Shown here: one piece after another, positions 10,695 through 20,800 of the stretch
Numbering within the stretch: position 1 is the first letter of the stretch
Layout of the letters: every line of letters begins with the position of its first letter
Origin: Metaphire vulgaris
Taxonomy: Eukaryota > Annelida > Clitellata > Crassiclitellata > Megascolecidae
Reading direction: 5' to 3'
Assembly (NCBI GenBank): GCA_018105865.1
Contig: CM030847.1
Span: forward strand, 11,627,386 to 11,691,385
DNA: 64,000 nt
Program-made: the position numbers and the translations under genes
Notes under the pieces: generated by a model
What the model was told of the DNA's origin: nothing
The model's input: only the letters and a program-made list of their open reading frames with translations
Databases searched by the model: none

Positions 10695-10927
10695 TTCGCT
10701 AATAAAAAGGAGCAGTCGGCCAGTGTCGGTCAGAGTCAGTCGATCCGATCCAGTCGAAGAAGAACCCGACAACTAGAGGGAGCAGCAACGAAGTCTCCGC
10801 CGAGACGACAACCAAGGGCCAACAACAAGAAGGGATCGGAGGCTGACCGACCGACACTGACGGCGCTTGTCAACTATCAATTACGTGTCGTATCCACTAT
10901 ATGTTACATATCAACCGAGCCATCGAG
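10695..10927 (+). promoter_or_regulatory. Candidate promoter and 5' non-coding exon of the neuropeptide gene
   Basis: An AT-rich TAATAAAAAG box at about 10698 is followed by a purine/CpG-rich stretch that could be exon 1. It ends at a plausible donor, CGAG|GTACTA, at 10927/10928. The acceptor TTTTGTCTGTTGCAG at 11080-11094 begins the coding exon. An open frame runs through this stretch but looks unlike a protein, so I read it as 5'UTR. RNA support would be needed. Confidence 0.35.
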
Positions 10928-11102
10928 GTACTAAACAGAAGAGGACTCTAATCGATCAACTGATCAAAGATTTGTCACGTGCTCTCAAATGCATAACGGG
11001 CACAGTTTGACTTAACCGGTCAACAATTCATTCATTAGTAAAAATATTTATTAATTAAGAGTAGAGCTCGAAGCTCTTATTTTGTCTGTTGCAGCTGAGA
11101 CA

Positions 11103-11375
11103 ATGAAGATGATGAAACGGTCGTCGTCGTCGTCGTCGTCGTCTTGCTTGATTCCCGTTGTTATTGTCGTTGTTGTGACTCTTCTGTATTATCAAACGGA
11201 AGCGGGTAGCCTGTCCACTCCGGACACTGATCCAGGCCAGGAAGGAGCCGGTGGAAGTACGTTCGCCGCTCGTTCAGTTGTGAAGCGCAAGTCGCCACAC
11301 CACCACGGTCACGGTCACGGTCACGGCGTCCACAAGCGCCAGGAGTCTCTCGGCCTCGGAGGTCGCTTCGGCTGA
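11103..11375 (+). CDS. Neuropeptide precursor with a C-terminal LGGRFamide peptide
   Basis: The ATG at 11103 lies 8 nt inside an exon that starts after the strong acceptor at 11080-11094, which is why I prefer it to the upstream in-frame ATG at 11082. The 90-residue product has a basic, Ser-rich start and a hydrophobic core (residues 15-30), i.e. a signal peptide ending near residue 35. A short acidic spacer follows, then K61-R62, a His/Gly-rich segment (66-77), K78-R79, and Q80 to G90 followed by the stop. Prohormone processing at KR, Gln cyclisation and use of Gly90 as amide donor would give pQESLGLGGRF-NH2 as a single copy. AATAAA lies at 11476. The LGGRFamide ending resembles cnidarian RFamides, but those precursors usually hold many copies, so I do not assign a family. 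No symbol is given. Confidence 0.78.
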   Translation: MKMMKRSSSSSSSSCLIPVVIVVVVTLLYYQTEAGSLSTPDTDPGQEGAGGSTFAARSVVKRKSPHHHGHGHGHGVHKRQESLGLGGRFG

Positions 11376-11475
11376 TTTCCAGTCGCACTCGCTGAATCGT
11401 CTGTTATGCATTTCGCTGATAGATGTAAAACTTCGGATTAACAACTTAATTGCAAATTAAACTAATGGGAATTTG

Positions 11476-11481
11476 AATAAA
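11476..11481 (+). terminator. Poly(A) signal of the neuropeptide gene
   Basis: AATAAA lies 100 nt after the stop codon. The same hexamer stands at 8161-8166 in the duplicated copy. Confidence 0.6.
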
Positions 11482-11575
11482 ACATCTTATTTCCAAACAG
11501 CCGGTCATGTTAACGGCACATGCATGCATAATTATGTTTTTTCTCTAAAGTCGCCCTGCTATTGACAGTGTTGCG

Positions 11576-11675
11576 CAGTGGCAGATCTAGGATTTGGCAA
11601 AGTATGGGGGCGGGGGGGGGGGGGTTGCAACTTCTAAGCGTGAGAGCCAACTATTTTTCACAAACGCTAGGCTAG
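11576..11675. mobile_element. Left half of a family A MITE
   Basis: CAGTGGCAGATCTAGGATTT followed by GGTTGCAACTTCTAAGCGTG resembles the left part of 13138-13325. It begins exactly where similarity between the two neuropeptide loci stops. No right end was found. Confidence 0.55.
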
Positions 11676-11823
11676 TCCAGATCCTTTGAGTGAGTCCACT
11701 AAAGCCGGGACGTAATCAGAATTCCAGAATACCGAGCGAATTTGGTGACCGCGTCGACACTTTCAGCGAAAAAGTGTTGAAAAACAAGGAAGAAGGGAGA
11801 GATAGGCAGGTAACACCTTTCAC

Positions 11824-12011
11824 CAGTGGCGTAGCCACGGGGGTTGGGGTTAAACCCCTTGGACGGCGAAACAATTTTTTTAATGTATTCTCATGCAATT
11901 TTTATTTTTTGAGGCGATTTTTGGCAATTTTTTGGGTGAAAACCCCCCTTGGCGGCTATTGACGAATTTTTTTTCAAAACCCCCTTTCCGGAAATCCTGG
12001 CTACGCCACTG
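11824..12011. mobile_element. hAT-type MITE, family B (CAGTGGCGTAGCCA)
   Basis: Inverted ends CAGTGGCGTAGCCACGG and CCTGGCTACGCCACTG enclose 188 bp, flanked by an exact 8-bp duplication CCTTTCAC. A GGGGTTAAACCCC palindrome lies near the left end. Confidence 0.92.
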
Positions 12012-12039
12012 CCTTTCACTGTATGAAAACAACAGACAC

Positions 12040-12041
<2 letters not shown>

Positions 12042-12126
<85 letters not shown>
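12042..12126. repeat. (ATA)n microsatellite
   Basis: About 28 uninterrupted trinucleotide units. The long poly-Tyr and poly-Asn frames across it are artefacts. Confidence 0.97.
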
Positions 12127-12127
<1 letters not shown>

Positions 12128-13137
12128 TGATTTAAAGTGGTTTAGGAGGTTAAATAAGGCTGTCTGAAAACCACTGATCCTCGACAATCGCAGGGTAAAG
12201 GATGCGCAATATGGTTCGATTGGATCTCATTAGTCTTTCCTTTTGCAAAGATCGTCTGTGCGTGATGAAGAATCACATCCTTCTTGAGGTGCCACAATTG
12301 ATAACAAAACACGGCGGATCTAGACTTTAATAATGAATAGTCGGTAAAAAAAAGTCCTGGGCATAAGCAGCAGCAGCAGCAGCAGCATTACCCTGTACTA
12401 GTCAGAGGCTTTAGATGACTGTCGTCGGTGAGAGGCTCTGTTTGGAACAGACATCTAAGGACATGGAAGAAACATCTCTCTAATGGCATTAAAACTATAT
12501 GGATCACCAGGTTGGGTCCTCGGTGGTTTATCTCACTCTACACAACGTTGATATCGACTGCATATTGGGTCGGACGTCGCCCGGGATAAAAAGGTCCGCG
12601 ACAACCAATGGGGAGAGGGAGCGGGTCGAAAAATCAGCCACTGATCCTAGAGAAACACCCGGAGAATGAAACATTCTGTGAGATTAGAATTCACACAACC
12701 ACTAAACAGCGCAATGTCAGAGGATTGTACAATCTAGGAAAATTCGCGTCACTGTGCAAAGAATTGGAAAGGAAAAAAAAGCATACAAATATGTGACTTA
12801 TCAAAAACAAATATGGCAGACCCCAAAGCAACAAGAGCATGGGTCCAAACTGGGTGGGAGGGAGTCCTGGGGCCAGGCATTCAACAGGAGCACGGACCCT
12901 CTGATCGCCCTCTTGTGGAGCCGCCATCGCAAGCATGCATCGATGATTAAGCGCTGAGTTTCCTGAAAGCCATTAAACACAAGCAACGGGGCTGTGACCC
13001 CGAAAGACAAAGGTCAGCGGGGTCAACACTGTCACATAAAACGTTCTCATGGGTTATCATCGCCAAGAAGAGCAGAGATTTTAAAGAGAGCGTCTGGAAT
13101 CTCCCACGAAGATCTGGATCAAGACTTTAGTTGGGTT
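12128..13137. other. Intergenic with a short (CAG)n and a family A fragment
   Basis: (CAG)n lies at about 12367-12387. A family A right-hand fragment (GGGGCCAGGCATTCAACAGG to GTGGAGCCGCCA) lies at about 12853-12917. Nothing else was recognised. Confidence 0.5.
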
Positions 13138-13325
13138 CAGTGGCGGTTCCAGGATTTGCCAAGTGGGGTGGGGGGACGTTGGGGTGGCAACTTCTAAGCT
13201 TGGGGACCAACCATTTGTTGATAGGTATGTAGTAGTAAGCATAGGGTCCCATCAAGGGGATACTGGGGGACCAGGCATTCACTAGGGGCACGGGCCCCCC
13301 GTGCCTCCATGTGGAGCCGCCACTG
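13138..13325. mobile_element. hAT-type MITE, family A, 188 bp
   Basis: Ends CAGTGGCGGTTCCAGG and GTGGAGCCGCCACTG; flanks GTTGGGTT and GTTGGATT match 7 of 8. It lies in opposite orientation to the copies at 7687 and 54971. Confidence 0.9.
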
Positions 13326-13387
13326 GTTGGATTTCCTTCGAAATCCAATCGAAACGATCGATTCTTAACTTTGAATTCAATCTTTCA

Positions 13388-13564
13388 CATGGGCGTCCGG
13401 AGGGGAGTGCACCCCCTGGAAAAATGTGGAGTTATGGAAAAAGTAAAATTACTTGTTTCTTTCGTCACAAAACTTTGTTTTGCACCCCCTGGAAAAATCT
13501 TTCATTTATTTCGTCACAAGACCCTGTTTTGCACCCCCTGGAAAAATTACTGCGGACGCCCATG
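13388..13564. mobile_element. hAT-type MITE with internal triplication
   Basis: Ends CATGGGCGTCCGGAGG and CTGCGGACGCCCATG are inverted, with an exact 8-bp duplication ATCTTTCA. Inside are three tandem units carrying TGCACCCCCTGGAAAAAT followed by TTTCGTCACAA. Confidence 0.88.
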
Positions 13565-13572
13565 ATCTTTCA

Positions 13573-14401
13573 TCAGCGGATGATTATTACCTCGAAATGC
13601 ATCCAACCTTTCACTACGAAATCTGAGCAACGCATCCGAGCGTCGCAAATCAATCGCCTATTAGGCGACTGAAGAGAAAACTGGGTCGCGCTGCTGTTCA
13701 TAAATTAGTTCTATAGCGCTATGCTTCACGTTGCGCTCGCCCGCCAGGCGGCGCATGAGTCCCGCCCACCAATCCTCGCTCAGACGGTTACCTTCCTTAC
13801 GAAGAAGCGATGAAAGGACTGGAACAAAGAAGTCATCAGCTATTCTTAGAAGCCTGTTGCGTTGCCGACAGCGACAGCAATCGGATGCAGACACCAAGCA
13901 CAGGAAACTGTTGGCCATGGATAAACCACATGCACACGAAAATAGGAAATACAGAATTTAGAATTTCCAGAAATTCACTTTTACAGGAACCAGGCTTTAT
14001 AGAAAGAAGACGGTCTTGATAATAGGAAATTGGCAAGTATTCGCACGTGAATAGGCGTTAAGATATTTGTGAATATGTTGAATTTTGTGTGAAACTGTGT
14101 CATCTAATCGAATCACAAACGAAACAGATTTCGTTCTGACAACAGCAAATCATTCTACTCATGGCTATATGACAAATGCAGGGAAGGAGGGAAGGCAGAA
14201 ACCTTCTCTTTGACTTTTCAATCTTTTGCTTACTAGCAAAATTCCTCAGATTTCCTCCTCTCACAAATGCAAGGAGACACAGAAAAGTTTTCTGCTGCTG
14301 TAGATTCTTCCACTCGATAGCAGTGTTCAATATGCTGCAATCAAATTTCGAACGAGTGTTGTTTAAAACGCTTCTGTTAAACATAAGATACTGACTGGAA
14401 G
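13573..14401. other. Intergenic, nothing recognised
   Basis: No supported gene or repeat. Open frames here are short and lack conserved motifs. Confidence 0.35.
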
Positions 14402-14740
14402 CAGTGGCGGCTTCAGGATTTGACAAGTGGGGGGAGGCAGGGACTTCTATCCCTATTTAAGACGGGCGCAGCTGCGCCCAGGAAAAATGGGGGAAAATTT
14501 TGCTACTAATTTGAACTCAACCGAGACTGATATTGATTCAAAATAACACTGACCGTGAAGTAATCAATGATAGCTATGCCTAACACAAAGGATGAAAAGC
14601 TGAATATAATACTAAGTCTACAAGGGAGCAAATTAACAGGGGGAATTTGTAATTGGGGGGGTGTAATTTGTAATTTGAAGGAATTTGTAATTTGGGGGGG
14701 GGGAATTGAGCCCGGCTGCAAGGAGGGATAGAAGCCGCTG
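14402..14740. mobile_element. MITE related to 3186-3829, uninterrupted copy
   Basis: Starts CAGTGGCGGCTTCAGG and contains ACTTCTATCCCTATTTAAG; ends GGATAGAAGCCGCTG. The body follows the 3-kb element (AACACTGACCGTGAAGTAAT, then CAATGATAGCTATGCC) and lacks the 286-bp insertion found there. Confidence 0.75.
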
Positions 14741-15546
14741 TGCGGCCGGACTGCTTTGTAGCAATCAGTTAACCTATTAATCATCCTCCTTGGCCCCACT
14801 ATCATAATAGATGATAATACCCATCAAATTTTTAAGGCTGCCGATGCAGTAATGCAGCATTTGAAGTTTCAAGTTCACTCTTTTGAAAAAATTCTATTTG
14901 CAATTGAATTTTGCATCAGCTTTTTGGAAAGGACGTTACTCTTCATTAATCGTCGTGTTGGTAAAATTTTTATTACTTGTTTCTGTTAAGTGTAATTTTC
15001 AAGTAGCCTCGTGGTTATTTTAGTCTTTTAAATCTAAAGTAGGCCTATATAACAGTAGGAGTCGCAATATCAAAAAATACACTTGGCCATCTGGCGAACG
15101 TTGAAAAGAATCTTCCGAGTTTTGAAAAAAATGGCAAAACAAAGACTCTGATTCAATTGGAAAGAAAATATGACAAAAACATTATTCAGAATTATTTATA
15201 TTTTCGCCAAATATGACAAAAGGAGAGAACTAGGTATCTAAATCTTGAAAATATTTTTTAAAAATTTTGCCAGGAACATACCTTTGTTACGCATCTTTGA
15301 AACCCTATGAGTACGGCAAAATCGCTTAACCGCTAGGTGCCTACCCTCTGCGAAGAGATTTCTATTGTCAGTGGAGTTTCAGAACAAAATGGTCAGAATA
15401 CGCTTTCCTTGCGTCATTGCTAAATAAGATTAATCGTTTCCCCAAACATTTTGGAACTGCGACCCACTTCATCGGCTTTGTAACATGCCGCGACCCTGCA
15501 AAGTTATTGTCAACTAAAATTGGATAAAATATATATTATAATTAAT
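14741..15546. other. Intergenic, nothing recognised
   Basis: AT-rich sequence without a supported gene or repeat end. Confidence 0.35.
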
Positions 15547-15719
15547 CAGTGTTTTATCCAGACTCCAGGCCTTTTGGGAGGGGGAATTGAGGTTTTCGGG
15601 GGAATCGACTTGGTTGGAAGGGAAAAGACACAATTCCATGCAAAATTTGTGTAAGTGCTGGGATTTTTGAGTTGTTTTTGGGGAAATCTCCACTCCTAAC
15701 AGGCCTGGATAAAACACTG
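15547..15719. mobile_element. MITE with CAGTGTTTTATCCAG ends
   Basis: Left end CAGTGTTTTATCCAGACTCC and right end GGCCTGGATAAAACACTG are inverted over about 18 bp. Flanks are AT-rich and no clean duplication can be named. It is related in its ends to the 57.3-58.5 kb group. Confidence 0.75.
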
Positions 15720-15951
15720 ATTATAATATAAGCCGTGTATGACTGCAGGCATATAAAATTCTTAAAATCTAAGCCTACTTGCAACTTTCAAGACTTGTGA
15801 CATTGTGGTATTGGTTTGAACATGACACTTCTGAATCTAATTTTGCGCTACCCTGCGACCCATTAGACTGAGCCATGCAACCCACTTTTGGATCACAATC
15901 CAGTTTGGCAAACACTGTTGTAGTGAGTACAGTAAATGAACGAGGCATTTA

Positions 15952-16200
15952 CAGTGGTGGTTCCAGGAATTCTTGGTGGGGGGGATGAAATTTTTTTTTG
16001 GGAAGTTGGTGATTGGGATGCAAAGTGTGAAGAAGAAAAACAAGAAAAAAGGAGAAAAAAGGTCATTGTTAGTAGTGTTTTGCTCACTAAATGTTAAGAA
16101 ACCTTGCCAAAAAAGGCCGACAAGCAAGAAAAAGGTCATTTGCAGTATTTTTCACTAATTTTTTTAAAAACTCACCGGAAAATAGGTTGACAAGCAAAAT
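15952..16200. mobile_element. Partial hAT-type MITE (CAGTGGTGGTTCCA end)
   Basis: The left end resembles 9877 and 55978. The body has GACAAGCAAGAAAAAGGTCA at about 16119 and GTTGACAAGCAAAAT at about 16187. No right terminus was found. Confidence 0.6.
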
Positions 16201-16566
16201 GTAAAAAGGAATTGTGCATACATGATAGCCTATTCTCATAAGCAATCAGATATTGACACCCATATGCTATCAATGTAATTCCAAGTTGTGAAATTGACAC
16301 AATAGTGTAAATCCTACCTGTTAAGAGGACATGGACGCCAATATTTAGCCCAGTTAAGATATGGATACCCATTTCCCACTCAAGCAAATCAATATGTGCT
16401 CTTGATATGAAAATAAAACTGGCCTTCTAACAGACACATTATACTGTATTCACTCATGTTATAGCACACGTACAATACTGTATATATTATTGCCTGCAAT
16501 CAGGTAAAGGAGTCGACACTCTTTAGAACAAATACATTTCTTTCTAATTATTGACCTTTATACATT

Positions 16567-16572
16567 TTTATT
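16567..16572 (-). terminator. ARID4: Candidate ARID4 poly(A) signal
   Basis: AATAAA on the minus strand, about 1.17 kb after the stop at 17733. It was chosen only by position, and other sites in the AT-rich 3' region are possible. Confidence 0.25.
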
Positions 16573-17085
16573 TACCTTTTTACATTTTGTAAACACAACT
16601 TATTCCTTAATCAGAATGCCAACTGCATCATTATAAGAATGCAATAACTTTAATCAGGATCAATAATTACAAACCTCAAGACTTCACATCACAAGTATTT
16701 TCAAATTAAAATAGGGATCATCCAATTATACCATCAACTGCAAACAATCTGGAGCCGCATTGCAAATTAAAAAAAAAAATTCATTCAGATTCACATAAGG
16801 CAAATAAAATTACAGGCTGCCTTAATCATCTGATGATCAAATTAATGCAACTGATTGAAACTGATGCTCCTTTCACAGCAAATATGTGCGGTGGCTGCAT
16901 TCAAAGATGTTATAAATGGATGACCCCTTTTGTTCAAGTCTTTCTTCATTTATCATCTAGGCCAGTTCATCATTACGCTAAAATTTCTTTAGCTAAATCA
17001 CTTGTGAAGAGTATGATGCAATTAACAGCATTGCTTTAAATGACATCTGTAGTATTAACATAAACACAATATACAAAAGGAAAAG

Positions 17086-17086
<1 letters not shown>

Positions 17087-17129
<43 letters not shown>
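17087..17129. repeat. (AT)n microsatellite
   Basis: A pure TA run of about 43 bp within the probable ARID4 3'UTR. Confidence 0.95.
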
Positions 17130-17136
<7 letters not shown>

Positions 17137-17732
17137 GAATGAACTGAACACGATCATTCGACTTTGTACGCAGTTCACAAATAAGCCATTTGAATAACTG
17201 ATACTTGCAACTGTAAAACTAAAATCGCCATCTCCAAAGCACAGAAGTGAACAATCTGAAATCTGCTGCCATCTTTAATGATTATCACACTGTTTCAGAA
17301 CTCTGTCACAGAAACCATACAGTTGGCACAAAACAATGCTCTCTATCTAAAGTTCAAGCTCTGGGTCTTAATTTTGGACATAAAACAAAGTCACATGACT
17401 CAGCAGTTGTATTTTAAAAACTAAATTAACAACAGCTAAATGCCAGCTTTTAAATAAAAATTGTTATTTCATTCATCATTTCTCACTGCATATTCCAGCG
17501 AGAATTCCCCACCCCACCCCCTCTCTCCCCTGTCTCACTTTCTCTAGCCATATGATTCTTCACTCATATTATTACTATTTACTGATTTGTAGCAACTAGT
17601 CTTTGATAGACAACATTTGTATGCTTGTATCGTCCGGTTGAAAGCAACAGTTGCTGCTTCGGTGATGCCAGCAAATGCAACGATAGAAATCGTCTTTATA
17701 TATCTATGGTAAGTAAAGTTCTGGATAAAATA

Positions 17733-17800
17733 TCATGTTGAAGTCATTGTTGATGATGAGCTACCACCAACTGTAGACAACTGCGCCACTAAAAAACAGA
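17733..17800 (-). CDS. ARID4: ARID4 last exon
   Basis: After the acceptor TTTTTGCAG (17802-17801) the frame reads [20 protein letters not shown], then ST and TGA at 17735-17733. A second AG 12 nt further (17790-17789) would start the exon at 17788 in the same frame (MAQLSTVGG). A short Ser-rich end suits the family, but conservation here is weak. Confidence 0.68.
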
Positions 17801-20800
17801 CTGCAAAAATTAAATAGGGTACAAAAAACTCAACAGTAACTGTATGTAAAGCTTTGCAAACCCTTGTAGTCATCAACTTATGTTGCTCACTAACTCACTA
17901 GTCAAAAGAACCTGATCCTTGGAAAAAGAGACATCACCATCCAAAGTCATTTCTCAACCATATACCATATTATCTCAGGTATAATATGCACTTTTCCATG
18001 AAAAGGGTGCAAAGTCTGGACTCATATTATGCATAGGAATAAATTTTTCTGTGGTTTTCAGCCAAACTCAGTTGTTCAGACTGCTGTGTAGCACCTTAGC
18101 TGGTTCTCTAAGCATTATTATCAAGACACTATACAAATTCATGAATTTAAAAAAATTACTGGTACTTACACCTAATTTATGAAAGTTGCAGGCACTAATG
18201 GGCAATAATTGGGGAAAATTGACTTAGAGACACAATGAGAATTTAATAGAATACAGTAGGACTTTGTCCAGTCCAGCCTTCAATTTGATAGAAAATTAAA
18301 AAGCTATGAAGCTGTAGGCCCTAAATAAATATAATACTTTAAATTTAAATATGAATACACTTTAAAAGTACAAGATTTGAAAAGATATGAACACCTGTAG
18401 TCTGTCTCACGTCTCACAGCCCTTGTCACGAATAAAGTTTCTTATAATGTGTGACATCAAGCGGCAAAATCGGCCGCTGGCTCTTTTAGGTGGAATAAAT
18501 TACAAAAAGGCACCAAAAAGGCTAACTTGCTCTTGCTACCTTTGTATCACTTTGATACTGTGCAAAGGTTATGTTCGCATGCATATTATTCACAACAATG
18601 TATTATACCCGAGATAATACTATAATAGTGAGAATAATAGTATTTATGTACCAAGAATTTGATAAAACTCCTCTTGCAAAAGATCACTCAGATTCAGTTT
18701 ACTCAGAGGTGTTATTATAATTCCCAACAGAGGAACTGCCATACAATAGAGCTAACTAACTGCTTTACTGCACCCAGTGGCTCAGCTAGATTTAACTTCT
18801 GTCTGAAATCAGAATACAAAATACATTTCCCGGTCAAAAGATTTAGTAACTCAAAGATTCAAAAACCCAATACCACTGACGAATTATACACATTTATCAA
18901 TGCAGAGAAGTTCATTTTGCAAACAGTGGCAAAAAAGCAAACTTACTCTCCTTCTCTTTCACTCGATGACGTCTTCGCCTTCGGTCAATGCTTGCAACTT
19001 CTGCTTTTAATTCCATGTATGCTGCCCGTAAATCCTGGATTTTGTTTGTTAGGAATATTATTCGATCTTCTCCCTCGAGATACCTTCCCTCCCCTAAAAT
19101 AATACAAATGCATCAATATCTAACAACTAGTGCCAAACGGTCAGTATGCCATATAGTCAAAGATATAATGAGTGAGATATAACAGAGACAATAAATTCTA
19201 TCACATTTTAAATAAACAGTTACAACTCGTCTCCCATTGCATTTCAGGCATTCAGCATCATTATTGGGTCTCTCTGCGGCAGCCTCCTCGTGGTAAGAGC
19301 CAGGCAATGTCCAGCCAGGATCTTCAGAAGCCTGGGGGATTGAGTACCTGAACAGTTGTTGGCACCAGCTACCAAAGAAAAAGAGGAGGTGAAAACTGGA
19401 GGATCCGGTTACATGGCAGCAGCTGTGCCTTACCACACACGGCAGAAGAGGAGCCCAGATGCCCCCATTGGCATGTGTCATGTCAGTGCAAGGCATCCTG
19501 GAACACACTTCTGTGCCAGGCCTGTACTACTGCGCTTCCCGTCTCCTCTGACCCACAGAGACAAAGTATTGCCTCAAAAAACTATGGATATACAACACAA
19601 CTGCACCAGGGTTAAAGTCCCTGACAACTCATGACTTGTAACCACACCAGCTGGCTTTGGGTGCCATCCGTCATGACAGCTCCAGGAGAGAAGCCAGAGG
19701 AATGCCAACAACACTACTCAGAACGGTTCACCCCGATCCAGCTGGCAAGGTCAAAATTCCCAGATCTGAGAGGCGGTCTTTGCCTCGTTACCTGGAATGT
19801 TACCACACTATCAGGAACTGGTTATCAAACTGTACTTACTCAAGAACTACAGAGATTGCAGATCGGTGTTGCTGAGATCAGCAAAGCTCGAATTCCAGGA
19901 TCAGGATGCAACTGGGTCATCAACTCCCTTCCACTACACTCTGGTGGCACATGACGTAATGGCGTTGCCTTGTTCATCAATCCATTATCCATCAATGCAC
20001 TGCACATATGGACTTCTATCTCGGATTGTCTCTTGCAAGTCAGGCTATCCCATCGACATGGTCATCTCTCCATCACTGTCGCCTATGCTCCAACCGAAGT
20101 GGCAGACGATAAAGACAGAGACTTGCGTTCTACGAACGTGTTGCATTCAGAGATATGCGTCCTACAATCAGCTTTTCGCTACTATTGCATCTACTCCTCC
20201 ACACGATATTCTGGCCATTCTTGGAGATTTCAATGCTGTGTCTGGTCCAGCCACCGGCAACAATGGAGTGGTTGGCCCTTTCAGCACGGCGACCCAAACA
20301 ATGACTCTGATCGGCTACTATCTCTTTGTGCCATTGAAGTCCTCATGATCCTCAACTCCTGGTTTCAGTACCTTAATATTCATCGCTGGACATGGTTGAC
20401 ACATGACGACCACACCAAGGAGATCAGTCACATCCTCACACGCCAAATGGACAGACACCCCTTCAAAACACTCCACATCTACCGGAGTGCCCTGCCATCA
20501 CTGATCACATGCCAGCTACAACATCACTGGAAATAAAACTCAAGAAGCCAAAGCAGGAGAATCCCCTTCCCCGTCTCTTTAATGTTCAATGTTTGTCCGA
20601 AGACGCTGATGTCCAAACGCAGTACAATCTGGCTGTGACGAACCACTTCCGTTGTCTTGTAGACCTCCCCGAGGATGTTAACTCCCAGTGGTCTACATTC
20701 TGTTCAATCCTAACCGACTTCGCAAAAGAAGCAGTTGGATACAGGAGTCATATCCGTCAAATGTGGTTCTCCGAGAACACTTTCCAAATCCTCAAACAGA

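Noticed and set aside
10683..10934. 83-codon plus-strand frame as a separate small protein
   Set aside because: Better read as the 5' non-coding exon of the neuropeptide gene: a donor at 10927 and an acceptor at 11094 fit, and the composition is not protein-like.
11891..12187. Open frames with long Tyr or Asn runs
   Set aside because: Translation of the (ATA)n microsatellite.
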